Below, piece after piece: positions 37,142 through 46,545 of a stretch of DNA of 51,832 nucleotides. Each line of letters opens with the position of its first letter. Position 1 is the first letter of the stretch. Origin of the DNA: Oscillospiraceae bacterium (GTDB lineage Bacteria > Bacillota > Clostridia > Oscillospirales > UBA929); NCBI GenBank assembly GCA_031254575.1, contig JAIRUE010000085.1, forward strand, positions 1 to 51,832, given 5' to 3'. The position numbers and the translations under genes were made by a program. The notes below the pieces were generated by a model. That model searched no databases, was not told where the DNA came from, and worked only from the letters and a program-made list of their open reading frames with translations.

Positions 37142-39754
37142 TCAGCCCTTGGCCTTGATTTTGGCCTGCGCCGCCGCGAGGCGGGCGATCGGGACGCGGA
37201 ACGGGGAACAGGAAACATAGTCCAGCCCCGCGTTGAAGCAAAACTCCACGCTCGAAGGATCGCCGCCATGCTCGCCGCAGATGCCCAGCTTGATGCCGGG
37301 ACGTGTTTTCCGCCCCAGCTGCGCGGCCAGTTTGACAAGTTTGCCGACGCCGTTCTGGTCTAGGCGGGCAAAGGGGTCGGTCTCATAGATTTTGCGCTTG
37401 TAATAATCGTCAAGGAAGGAACCCGCGTCGTCGCGGGAGAAGCCGAACGTCATCTGGGTGAGATCGTTGGTGCCGAAGGAGAAGAATTCGGCCTCCCCCG
37501 CAATCTCGTCGGCGGTCAGAGCGGCGCGCGGGATCTCGATCATGGTACCGATCATGTATTTCAGCGCGAAGCCCGCCAGCTCCTCCTCGGCGGCCTTCTG
37601 CACGACGCCCTTGACAAAGCGCATTTCGTTGACGTCGCCGACCAGCGGGATCATGATTTCCGGCACGATGTCAATGCCGGTCACGCGCTTGACGTTGACG
37701 GCGGCGCGAATGATGGCGCGGGCCTGCATTTCGGCTATTTCGGGGAAGGATACGGCGAGGCGGCAGCCGCGGTGCCCCATCATGGGGTTGAATTCGTGCA
37801 GATTGTCCACGCGCTCCCTCAACGTCTGTTCATCCACACCCATATCGGCGGCGAGGGCCCGTATATCCTCTTCCTTCTGCGGCAGAAACTCATGCAGCGG
37901 CGGGTCAAGCAGGCGGATGGTGACCGGGCGGGGCCCCATCGCGGTGAAAATACCCTCAAAATCCTTCACCTGCATCGGTAGCAGCTTATCCAGCGCCTTG
38001 CGGCGTTCGGTTTCATCGGCGGACAGGATCATCTCGCGCATCGGGCCGATACGGTCGGCCTCAAAAAACATGTGCTCGGTGCGGGTCAGGCCGATGCCCT
38101 CCGCGCCGAACGAGACCGCCTGCGCGGCGTCGTGCGGCGTGTCGGCGTTGGTGCGGACTTTGAGGGTGCGCACCTCGTCGGCCCAGCCCATAAAGGTGTT
38201 GAAATTGCCGGTGATCTCGGCTTCGGCGGTGGGGATGGCGCCGATATAGACGCTGCCGGTCGTGCCGTCGATGCTCATAAAATCGCCCGTATTGACGCGC
38301 GCGCCTCCGATCATCAGGAACCCGCCGTCCTCATGGATCACGCACTCGCCGCAGCCGGCGACGCAGCAGGTCCCCATGCCGCGCGCCACGACCGCCGCGT
38401 GGCTGGTCATGCCGCCGCGGACCGTCAGAATGCCCTGCGCCGCGATCATGCCCTCGATGTCCTCCGGCGACGTCTCCTTGCGTACCAGCAGTACGGGGCC
38501 GTTTTTGGCTTCGGCTTTAGCGTGTTCGGCGGTAAAGCACACCCTGCCGCAAGCCGCGCCGGGCGAGGCGGGAAGACCCTTGGCCACCGGTTCGGCCGCT
38601 TTGAGCGCCTTGGGCTCGAACTGGGGATGCAGCAGCGCGTCGAGCTGTTTAGGCTCCACCTTGAGCAGCGCATCCTCCTTGCTCCAAACGCCCTCGTCCA
38701 CCATGTCGATGGCGATTTGCAGCGCCGCCTGGGCGGTGCGCTTGCCGTTGCGCGTCTGGAGCATATAGAGCTTGCGGCGCTCGATGGTGAATTCCATGTC
38801 CTGCATGTCTTTATAGTGGCTTTCCAGTGTGGACGCGATTTCTGCAAACCGCCTGTACGCCTCCGGCATGACTTCGTTCAGCTGGTCGATGGTCTGCGGG
38901 GTGCGGATGCCGGCCACCACGTCCTCGCCCTGCGCGTTCATCAGAAACTCGCCGTACAGCTTGCGCTCGCCGGTGGACGGGTTGCGGGTGAAAGCCACGC
39001 CGGTACCGGAGTCGTCGCCCATATTTCCGAACACCATTGACTGGACGTTGACGGCGGTGCCCCAGTTGGACGGGATGTCGTTTTCGCGGCGGTAGACGAT
39101 GGCGCGCGGATTGTTCCACGAGCGGAAAACGGCGGCGACCGCCGCCATGAGCTGGTCGCGCGGCTCCTGGGGAAACTCCGCGCCCTTGTTATCGCTATAA
39201 AACGCCTTAAAGCGCTTGACAAGCGTCTTCATATCGTCCACGCCGAGCTCGGTGTCCTGTTTTACGCCCTTTTGCTCTTTGAGCTCGTCAATAATGATTT
39301 CGAAGTTGTGTTTGGGCAGTTCCATCACCACGTCGGAAAACATCTGGATAAAGCGGCGGTAGGAGTCGTATACAAAACGCGGGTTGCCGGTCAGGGCGCT
39401 CATCCCCTCGGCCACGGCGTCGTTCATGCCGAGGTTGAGGATGGTGTCCATCATGCCGGGCATCGAGGCGCGGGAGCCGGAGCGCACCGACACCAGCAAA
39501 GGGGCGTCCGTGCCGCCGAACACCTTGCCGGAGTCCTTTTCCAGCCACACGAGGTATTCCATCACCTGGTCGCGGATGTCGGGCGCGACAAACTCCCCGT
39601 CCTGATAATACCGCCCGCAGGCTTCGGTCGTGACGGTAAACCCTTGCGGCACCGGCAGGCCGAGGTTGGTCATCTCGGCGAGATTGGCCCCTTTGCCTCC
39701 CAGCAGCTCCCGCATGGACCCCGAGCCTTCGGAAAACCTGTATACATATTTCAT
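37142..39754 (-). CDS. ppdK: Pyruvate, phosphate dikinase
   Basis: Interconverts pyruvate, ATP and phosphate with PEP, AMP and PPi, used by anaerobes for glycolysis or gluconeogenesis. The 870 residues contain the ATP-grasp part (GGKGANLAEMTNLGLPVPQG, GSRASMPGMMDTILNLG), the phospho-His swivelling domain (GGMTSHAAVVARGMG) and the PEP barrel (LTRTEHMFFE, SFGTNDLTQMTFG, GICGEHGGDP with the catalytic Cys). The ATG at 39754 follows AAAGGAC. It is the last gene of a leftward unit after the kinase-like ATPase and yfbR. Confidence 0.97.
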   Translation of the reverse strand: MKYVYRFSEGSGSMRELLGGKGANLAEMTNLGLPVPQGFTVTTEACGRYYQDGEFVAPDIRDQVMEYLVWLEKDSGKVFGGTDAPLLVSVRSGSRASMPGMMDTILNLGMNDAVAEGMSALTGNPRFVYDSYRRFIQMFSDVVMELPKHNFEIIIDELKEQKGVKQDTELGVDDMKTLVKRFKAFYSDNKGAEFPQEPRDQLMAAVAAVFRSWNNPRAIVYRRENDIPSNWGTAVNVQSMVFGNMGDDSGTGVAFTRNPSTGERKLYGEFLMNAQGEDVVAGIRTPQTIDQLNEVMPEAYRRFAEIASTLESHYKDMQDMEFTIERRKLYMLQTRNGKRTAQAALQIAIDMVDEGVWSKEDALLKVEPKQLDALLHPQFEPKALKAAEPVAKGLPASPGAACGRVCFTAEHAKAEAKNGPVLLVRKETSPEDIEGMIAAQGILTVRGGMTSHAAVVARGMGTCCVAGCGECVIHEDGGFLMIGGARVNTGDFMSIDGTTGSVYIGAIPTAEAEITGNFNTFMGWADEVRTLKVRTNADTPHDAAQAVSFGAEGIGLTRTEHMFFEADRIGPMREMILSADETERRKALDKLLPMQVKDFEGIFTAMGPRPVTIRLLDPPLHEFLPQKEEDIRALAADMGVDEQTLRERVDNLHEFNPMMGHRGCRLAVSFPEIAEMQARAIIRAAVNVKRVTGIDIVPEIMIPLVGDVNEMRFVKGVVQKAAEEELAGFALKYMIGTMIEIPRAALTADEIAGEAEFFSFGTNDLTQMTFGFSRDDAGSFLDDYYKRKIYETDPFARLDQNGVGKLVKLAAQLGRKTRPGIKLGICGEHGGDPSSVEFCFNAGLDYVSCSPFRVPIARLAAAQAKIKAKG

Positions 39755-39789
39755 CCAATCAGTCCTTTCCTATGTTCCGGATGATTATA

Positions 39790-40365
39790 TCATTGCATCT
39801 CGTCTAAAGTCAATGAAAACGACGGCAAAAACTCCGCGAAAAAGGTGTCCAGCTCCGGCATACCCATCGCGTCCAGTTTCTCCCGCGTGACGCGCGCCGC
39901 GTCGCGGAACTCCCAGTTGCCGGCCCGCATCTCCTCCAGGCACTTGACATAGGCCGACAGCTTGTCGGCGGCGCGGACGATCCTGTCCACATCCGGCTCC
40001 CCCGGCTCCCAGTATTTCCTGTACCGCCCCCGCATCGCCTCCGGCAGCATCAGCAGCAGCTTTTCCACGCCCGCCTCCTCCACCTCGCGGTACGCCTCGC
40101 GGATTCCGGGGGAAAAGTACTTGACCGGCGTCGGCATATCGCCGGTCAAAATCTCCGGCGCGTCGTGAAAAATAGCCGCCGCCGCGCAGGCGTCGGGGTC
40201 CGGCCCCGCCTTCCCGTGCATATCGAGCGCGATCGACGCCAGCGCGTGCGCGAAGACCGCCGTCATCAGCGAATGTTCCGCGACGTTTTCCGGCGTCCTG
40301 CCGGCCATCAGGCTCCAGCGCCCGATGAGGCGCATACGCGCCATCATGGCATAGAAGTGACGCAT
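39790..40365 (-). CDS. yfbR: YfbR-like HD-domain 5'-nucleotidase
   Basis: A 191-residue HD-superfamily protein similar to the 5'-deoxynucleotidase YfbR, which removes phosphate from deoxynucleoside monophosphates. The metal-binding set is clear: His in VAEHSLMTAVFAH, the HD pair in AIFHDAPEILTGDMPTPVKY and a later Asp in RAADKLSAYVKCLEE. The ATG at 40365 gives the family start MRHFYAMMARM; GGAG lies 12 bases upstream, and a TTG at 40374 is an alternative. It lies 22 bases after the kinase-like gene. Confidence 0.85.
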   Translation of the reverse strand: MRHFYAMMARMRLIGRWSLMAGRTPENVAEHSLMTAVFAHALASIALDMHGKAGPDPDACAAAAIFHDAPEILTGDMPTPVKYFSPGIREAYREVEEAGVEKLLLMLPEAMRGRYRKYWEPGEPDVDRIVRAADKLSAYVKCLEEMRAGNWEFRDAARVTREKLDAMGMPELDTFFAEFLPSFSLTLDEMQ

Positions 40366-40387
40366 GGGCCGCAACCGCTCCTTCGCA

Positions 40388-41254
40388 TCAAGCCTCGCCG
40401 CGTCCGCGTTCGGTCGCGCGGTACGCGTTCTCCCAATCCGGGGACGGCTCGGTTTTTCTTTTCAGGTTATACTCGGTGTGATACGCGGGGAAGTCCGACA
40501 GCTCCACAAGGTGGCGCGGGAATTCGCAGGGATCGCCGGGAATCCCCAGCTCGCCCTCGTCCACGCCCGGCAGGTCGGGCAGCGAAACCGTCACAACGGT
40601 CCCGTTTGGCTTATCGGAGGTGGCCATCATCGTTCCGCCGCACTGGCAGACGATCGCCGACGCGACCGACAGTCCCGTCCCGAGAATATTTCCCGCCCCG
40701 CAGGGCGTCTCGCGGCCGTCACGGCCCTCATAGATAAAAGGCATCTCCCCGCCGCCGTTCCGCACCTTAAACAGGATGCTCCCATCCTCGCGCGAAAGCT
40801 CCACGCCAACGCCGCCTTCCCCGTGCAAAACGGCGTTGGACAGCAGGTTGTAAAGCAGCCGCGACACCATCCCCGGGTCCAGAAAAGCATAAAACGGCTC
40901 CTCGGCACAGTCAAGCGTGACCGGCGTCCTCTTGTAAACGGCCAGTTTGCGCGTCTCCGCCACAATGCCGGCAAAAAGCTCCGCGAGATCTGTGCGCACC
41001 GGGTCAGACATGTCGTAATCGACCGCGTATTTGGCCTGATCGCCCAAATTCCTCGCCAGGCGCAAAATCGAGAACGCGGCGCGCCTCGCCTCGCCCAGAT
41101 ACCGGAGCAGGGCGGCGTCCTCACCGCCGGACGCGATCCGCTTCTCCAGCAGGTCGAGCGCCGGCAGCAGCACCGACAGTTTTCCGCGCAGGCGGATGTC
41201 CAGGCTGCTCAAAGTTTCGGAAAAGGCTGCGTTTAGGTCACGTTGATTCATCAT
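40388..41254 (-). CDS. Histidine-kinase-like ATPase lacking a phospho-acceptor His
   Basis: A 288-residue soluble protein with a GHKL ATPase domain (about 125-230): N box LLYNLLSNAVLHG, G1-like VRNGGGEMP (Asn where Asp is usual) and G2 GTGLSVASAI. The N-terminal half looks helical, like a dimerisation domain, but contains no histidine before residue 140, so ordinary autophosphorylation is unlikely. No membrane helix and no response regulator gene are present. GGAGGTGA precedes two adjacent ATG codons (41254 and 41251); either may be used. The last 55 residues are unique. Confidence 0.7.
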   Translation of the reverse strand: MMNQRDLNAAFSETLSSLDIRLRGKLSVLLPALDLLEKRIASGGEDAALLRYLGEARRAAFSILRLARNLGDQAKYAVDYDMSDPVRTDLAELFAGIVAETRKLAVYKRTPVTLDCAEEPFYAFLDPGMVSRLLYNLLSNAVLHGEGGVGVELSREDGSILFKVRNGGGEMPFIYEGRDGRETPCGAGNILGTGLSVASAIVCQCGGTMMATSDKPNGTVVTVSLPDLPGVDEGELGIPGDPCEFPRHLVELSDFPAYHTEYNLKRKTEPSPDWENAYRATERGRGEA

Positions 41255-41403
41255 GGTCACCTCCGGGGATCATAATCCATATATGCCGTGTCAGCCGGCG
41301 GGCCCGGCTTGGGGGCCGGTCATCTGAACCGCTCCGTCCATATCCGCAGGTCCGCTGTGCCCGCGCGTCTCGGCCTCCCTGCAATCCGCTTCCGCCCTTC
41401 GAC

Positions 41404-41432
41404 ATTATACGCTCCTTTTTTGTCAAGGTAAA
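41404..41432 (-). promoter_or_regulatory. Promoter of the kinase-like/yfbR/ppdK unit with long leader
   Basis: On the minus strand TTTACC (41427-41432), a 17-base spacer and TATAAT (41404-41409). An overlapping TTGACA is only 11 bases from the -10 box. The leader to the kinase-like ATG is about 145 bases. It holds a GC-rich hairpin (near 41295-41320) and a 55-codon frame (ATG 41405, stop 41238) whose start lies in the -10 box. Confidence 0.5.
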
Positions 41433-41472
41433 GGCAAATCCTTCTTTATTTTGCCGAAAACGCAAGAACCCC

Positions 41473-42565
<1,093 letters not shown>

Positions 42566-42587
42566 CACGATGAACACAGATAAACAG

Positions 42588-42613
42588 ACGGGCCGCAGTT
42601 TTCTGCGGCCCGT
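42588..42613. terminator. Hairpin between convergent gap and metY
   Basis: An 11-bp stem (42588-42598 with 42603-42613) and a TTTT loop. T tracts are weak on both sides (minus strand continues CTGTTTATC), so it may serve both genes imperfectly. Confidence 0.55.
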
Positions 42614-42629
42614 TCGCGCGCGCGGCGCC

Positions 42630-43886
42630 TCACCGCAGCGCCTGTTCAATGTCCTCTAAAATATCGTCGATGTGCTCAAGCCCCACCGAGAACCGCACCG
42701 TGCCCGGATCAACGCCGGCGGCGGCCAGCTGGCTGTCGGTCAGCTGGCGGTGGGTCGAGCTGGCGGGATGCTGAACGCAGGTGCGGATGTCGGCGACGTG
42801 AACCTGATTGCCCGCCAGCTTCAGAGCGTCCATGAAGCGGATGGCGCCTGCCCGCCCGCCTTGAAGGACGACCGTCACCACCCCGCTCGCGCCCTTGAGA
42901 TACTTTTGGGCAAGCGTGTGATACCGGTCGCCCGGCAGGCCGGGGTAGCTGACCGACGCGATCCTGTCCGAAGCCGCGAAATATTCCGCGACCCGCAGCG
43001 CGCTCTGGCAATACCGTTCCATCCGCAGCGCCAGCGTCTCCAGCCCCAGATTGAGCAAAAATCCCGAATGAGCCGACGGATACGCGCCGAAATCGCGCAT
43101 CAGCTGCATCCGGGCTTTGATGATGTAAGCCATTTTACCGTATGTTTCGGTGTAGGTAATGCCGTGATAGGTCGGGTCAGGCGAGGTGAGGCCGGGAAAA
43201 TCCCCGCCGTGCCAGTCGAAATTCCCGCTGTCCACAATCACGCCGCCCACTTGCAGGGCGTGGCCGTCCATGTACTTCGAGGTCGAGTGAACGACAATAT
43301 CCGCGCCGTACCGGATCGGCTTGCACAGGATCGGCGTGGGAAAGGTGTTGTCGACAATCAGCGGCACGTTCTTCGCGTGCGCGATCTTCGCCATCTTTTC
43401 AATGTCCAGCACCGTCAGCGCGGGATTGGCCAGCGTTTCGCCGAACAGGGCCTTGGTGCCGGGCTTGAACGCCGCGGCGATCTCGTCCTCTCCCGCGTCG
43501 CCGTTGACGAAGATACACTCGATCCCCAGCTTTTTCAGCGTGCTGGCGAAGAGATTGACCGTGCCGCCGTAGATATGCGACGTGCTGACAAAGCTGTCGC
43601 CCGCGCCGCAGAGGTTGAGGACGGCCAGAAGCGACGCCATCTGCCCCGACGAGGCGCACATCGCGCCTATCCCGCCCTCCAGCGCGGCGATTTTCTCCTC
43701 CACCGCCATGACGGTGGGGTTTTCAAAGCGGGAATAGATAAGGCTTTTGGTCGGGTCGTCAAACACCGCGCCAATATCCTCGGCTGAGTCGTAGTAGTAC
43801 GTGGTACTCTGCACAATCGGCACGACGCGCGGCTCGGCGTTTTTCGGCGTGTAGCCCGCGTGCAGGCATTTGGTTTCGTCTTTCAT
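42630..43886 (-). CDS. metY: O-acetylhomoserine sulfhydrylase
   Basis: PLP enzyme of the Cys/Met metabolism family that makes homocysteine from O-acetylhomoserine and sulfide. At 418 residues, it has the family features TKCLHAGYTP, YSRFENPTVMAVEEKIAALEGG, SSGQMASLLAVLNL, the PLP Lys in VVHSTSKYMDGHA, and the long TYTETYGKMAYIIKARMQLM loop that separates MetY from the shorter gamma-synthases. The ATG at 43886 follows GAGGAGGA; the longer frame would cross the promoter. No SAM riboswitch or T-box fits in the 118-base upstream gap. Confidence 0.93.
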   Translation of the reverse strand: MKDETKCLHAGYTPKNAEPRVVPIVQSTTYYYDSAEDIGAVFDDPTKSLIYSRFENPTVMAVEEKIAALEGGIGAMCASSGQMASLLAVLNLCGAGDSFVSTSHIYGGTVNLFASTLKKLGIECIFVNGDAGEDEIAAAFKPGTKALFGETLANPALTVLDIEKMAKIAHAKNVPLIVDNTFPTPILCKPIRYGADIVVHSTSKYMDGHALQVGGVIVDSGNFDWHGGDFPGLTSPDPTYHGITYTETYGKMAYIIKARMQLMRDFGAYPSAHSGFLLNLGLETLALRMERYCQSALRVAEYFAASDRIASVSYPGLPGDRYHTLAQKYLKGASGVVTVVLQGGRAGAIRFMDALKLAGNQVHVADIRTCVQHPASSTHRQLTDSQLAAAGVDPGTVRFSVGLEHIDDILEDIEQALR

Positions 43887-43914
43887 CAAAAATCCTCCTC
43901 GTACGCTTTGAGGC

Positions 43915-43943
43915 ATTGTATCACACGCCGGGCGGCGCGTCAA
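43915..43943 (-). promoter_or_regulatory. Promoter of metY
   Basis: On the minus strand TTGACG (43938-43943), a 17-base spacer and TACAAT (43915-43920), 28 bases before the metY ATG. The spacer contains a CGCCGCCCGGCG repeat-like stretch. Confidence 0.65.
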
Positions 43944-44004
43944 TTTCCGCGCGGCGGAACGCCTTGCCAACATGGGGAAATGCTTTTTCATTTATTGGCG
44001 TTAC

Positions 44005-44259
44005 TTACCTCAGAATATACAACAGCCCAATGACAGACGCGGAAATCAAGGCTCCGAGCAGAATTGAGAAGACTGTCAGGAGCGGAACCGCTTTCCATAC
44101 GCGTATAAGCCGCTTGAATAAAAAGTAACCGCTAATCACTCCCGCTATGGGAACCAGCAGCAGATAGGGTTTATCAGTGTTTAGGAAAAACAGTAGCAAG
44201 AGCATCGCAAAGGCGGCGATCTCAGCCACCAGTATAGATGGCTCCAGAACCTTTTTCAT
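44005..44259 (-). CDS. Small three-helix membrane protein
   Basis: An 84-residue hydrophobic protein with three predicted membrane segments (about 8-26, 32-50 and 58-81) separated by a basic loop (FKRLIRVWK). No family is recognised. Its ATG overlaps the stop of the alpha/beta hydrolase gene (ATGA), so it is translated with it and may be its membrane partner. Composition is more AT-rich than the neighbouring metabolic genes. Confidence 0.65.
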   Translation of the reverse strand: MKKVLEPSILVAEIAAFAMLLLLFFLNTDKPYLLLVPIAGVISGYFLFKRLIRVWKAVPLLTVFSILLGALISASVIGLLYILR

Positions 44260-45299
44260 TTTGACGCGGCCTCCTCAAGAAAAGATTTCACCCTATCATA
44301 GACGCCTTCCGCCGCGAAAACGTCATTGTGGGCAGCATTGTCTAGTTCCATAAAATCCACTTGGCCTTGAAATAACTTTGATAAACGCTCTGAAGACGCG
44401 AATGAGACCATTTCGTCACTGCGCGACGCAATGACCAGCGCCGGGCAAGTTACATCAGGCGCGTATTTATCTGACGGGAGCTTCTGCTTTACCAGCCATT
44501 GAAACGGGCCGTAAAAGATTGGAAGCATATTGTTGTAAAGCTCTGTCCCGTTGGCATAGGGGGCGGCAAGGATCAATCCGGCGACCGGGCGGCTGAGCGC
44601 CAGATACACGGCGCTTCCCGTACCCATGCTGTATCCCATGGTAACAATGCGGCTGGTATCCACATCCGGAAGCGCGGCGGCATAATCGTAAACCGCCATC
44701 GCTTCCTCATACATGCTGCGCTGACCGGCTTGGCCTTCGTTGAGCCCATAACCTTCATAATCGATATATAAATAATGATACCCGGCATAATAGTCCCAGC
44801 GCTCATCCTCTTCAAGACCGCGCAGTCTCCGATAGGAAACCTCTCCGTTCCCGCCAAAATAAATGACAAGCGGAGCCTTCCCGTTAACCGCCCGATACAG
44901 CATACCATGATAGGTCTTTCCGTTTTCTGCGGCAAACTCAACCTCCGCATACCCCGGTTTGCCCCGTAAAAACGCACGGCTTTCCGGGTCATCGACATTA
45001 TAAAACAATATTCTGTCCTGTATCGCGTACACGAGCCCGCAAACCGACAGCAGAACCGTGAGAACCGCCAAAAGAATCGAACAAACGTGCACAGCCCATT
45101 TCGCCGCGTTCCATTTACGTTTGAATAGCATCCCTAACCCACGCAGCGCAAGCTGTGTCAACAGCACAATCGCCGCGACTGCCGTGAGCGGCAATAGGAG
45201 GCTGCCCATGCCGGACCGGATGAAGACGCCGGCGACGCCTAGGATTCCGGCGCATAGGGACATATGTAAGGCGGCGCGATTTGTATTGTTATTTTTCAA
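44256..45299 (-). CDS. Membrane-anchored alpha/beta hydrolase
   Basis: A 347-residue protein with two or three N-terminal membrane helices (within about 14-95) and an alpha/beta-hydrolase domain: the oxyanion-type VIYFGGNGEVS, LYIDYEGYGLNEGQ, nucleophile elbow GYSMGTGSAV with the catalytic Ser, Asp in ASRSDEMVSF and His in NAAHNDVF. It is similar to the YqkD/BEM46-like family; the substrate is unknown. The start is TTG at 45299, which overlaps the TGA of the broken RidA-like gene (TTGA); an ATG at 45263 is possible but has no ribosome site. Confidence 0.82.
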   Translation of the reverse strand: MKNNNTNRAALHMSLCAGILGVAGVFIRSGMGSLLLPLTAVAAIVLLTQLALRGLGMLFKRKWNAAKWAVHVCSILLAVLTVLLSVCGLVYAIQDRILFYNVDDPESRAFLRGKPGYAEVEFAAENGKTYHGMLYRAVNGKAPLVIYFGGNGEVSYRRLRGLEEDERWDYYAGYHYLYIDYEGYGLNEGQAGQRSMYEEAMAVYDYAAALPDVDTSRIVTMGYSMGTGSAVYLALSRPVAGLILAAPYANGTELYNNMLPIFYGPFQWLVKQKLPSDKYAPDVTCPALVIASRSDEMVSFASSERLSKLFQGQVDFMELDNAAHNDVFAAEGVYDRVKSFLEEAASK

Positions 45300-45583
45300 G
45301 ATACACCATCCACATTGTTTGATATAGCAACAAGCGGTTTTTCCAAACTACCCCCATATGATACGCCGGCCCTGAACATGGCGTCAATTTGAACCACCGA
45401 TCCCAATCTCAAGCCAACAAGATTCAGCCTTTCACTTAATTGATCAAGTGCGCCAATGATTTGATTTTCAAGAGGCTGTCCTTAATTACGGCAACAATGC
45501 CCTATAAAAACAAAGCCGCCCGCCTCAGTAACACCGAAATCTGCGTTTTATTCATACATCTCGTGTCTTACAATTTCTGACAT
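45296..45583 (-). pseudogene. RidA-family (YjgF) gene with two in-frame TAA stops
   Basis: An ATG at 45583 with a GGAGGAGGAG site opens a frame that reads on for 95 codons if two TAA stops (after residues 11 and 33) are passed. The translated blocks (DFGVTEAGGFVFIGHC, then ALDQLSERLNL, then LGSVVQIDAMFRAG) look like the middle of a RidA/YjgF enamine-imine deaminase. The C-terminal part with the family's conserved Arg is missing, and the frame ends at TGA overlapping the hydrolase start. I read it as a decayed gene still serving as the leader of the operon. Confidence 0.6.
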
Positions 45584-45616
45584 ACAAGCTCCTCCTCCGC
45601 AGATTAACTTAATGGC

Positions 45617-45645
45617 TTGCAAACCGTATCCGCTCTTGGTATACT
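45617..45645 (+). promoter_or_regulatory. Promoter of the HGT-motif protein gene
   Basis: TTGCAA (45617-45622), a 17-base spacer and TATACT (45640-45645), 82 bases before the ATG at 45727. Confidence 0.7.
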
Positions 45646-45726
45646 GACTGATGCGCGGCTCTTTTCCGCGGCGGCGGAAGGAAGGGTTCGCGGCGAAAAA
45701 ATTTATCTTTTACGGGAGAAAAATAT

Positions 45727-46494
45727 ATGACTTTGAATATTTCAGAAGGGAACGCAAACGTCATAGAGCGCGGGGTTTATTACTTCGGGCTGTCGGATTA
45801 TCCGCATATCACCGTTGGGGATTTGAAAAATATAGCCGCGTTTATCCGGTATGAAAAATTGCACGGCCGGCAAACGGACATCGTGTGTGAGGATGAAAGC
45901 ATACTCACAGCCGTCCATAACGCCGTCTCAAATCCTGAAACCACAGAGGACGGCGTACTGCCCGAAGAAGAGGATGAACTTGTCTATCACGGGACAAATC
46001 TCCGCGCCGCGCGGAAAATACTGTCCTCCGGCAAGCTGCTCTCCGCGGCAAAGATTTCCGGGAAAACCGGGGAAGAGCTGGCCTTTGAAAAACGCGGCAG
46101 CCCCTGGAACGACCCGGCGGACTTTTTTGAGTACATCATGTTTTGCTGGGGCGATAATTCCACCGGGGATTATGTAGTTTTGTCGGAAAACTTCCCGAGT
46201 GAGGAGGACTTGGCAAAGGGGAACTTCAATCCCGGAGTGCGTTTTTATTTTTTATACAATGATTTGAAACGGCATCCCGGACACGCTTTTGACGGGTATC
46301 ACCCTATTAAGGTAAAGGATGAGATCATGCTGTCTGAGTGCCTCCACTCCTGCATTGTGCCGGAGCAATATAAAAACGAATTACAAAGCCATATACCGCC
46401 GGAATTGGCGGCAAAAGTATACTATTTACCGCAAAATAAACTGAGCGTATCGGACTGGAACGAAAAGGTCTGGGAATTTGTAAAGGCATTATAA
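45727..46494 (+). CDS. Uncharacterised protein with ADP-ribosyltransferase-like HGT motif
   Basis: A 255-residue soluble protein. The first 75 residues form one small domain (GDLKNIAAFIRYEKLHGRQT) and, after an acidic linker, the rest forms another that begins LVYHGTNLRAARKILSSGKL. A His-Gly-Thr strand followed by an ARKIL-SGKLL helix resembles the opening NAD-binding element of ADP-ribosyltransferase folds (PARP/KptA/DarT-like). VRFYFLYNDLKRHPGHAFDG and a later Glu-rich segment could supply the rest of the site. This is pattern inference only. It has its own promoter, a ribosome site GGGAG, and no partner gene. Confidence 0.6.
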   Translation: MTLNISEGNANVIERGVYYFGLSDYPHITVGDLKNIAAFIRYEKLHGRQTDIVCEDESILTAVHNAVSNPETTEDGVLPEEEDELVYHGTNLRAARKILSSGKLLSAAKISGKTGEELAFEKRGSPWNDPADFFEYIMFCWGDNSTGDYVVLSENFPSEEDLAKGNFNPGVRFYFLYNDLKRHPGHAFDGYHPIKVKDEIMLSECLHSCIVPEQYKNELQSHIPPELAAKVYYLPQNKLSVSDWNEKVWEFVKAL

Positions 46495-46545
46495 TATGAC
46501 CGGGGATGCGGCATACAAAACGCCCGCTTCCCCGCTTTGCTTTCC

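Noticed and set aside
41404..41426. TTGACA/TATAAT promoter with an 11-base spacer
   Set aside because: The spacing is too short; TTTACC 17 bases from the same -10 box is the better -35 element.
43887..44004. SAM riboswitch or T-box upstream of metY
   Set aside because: The start site predicted by the promoter leaves a leader of about 20 bases, too short for either element.
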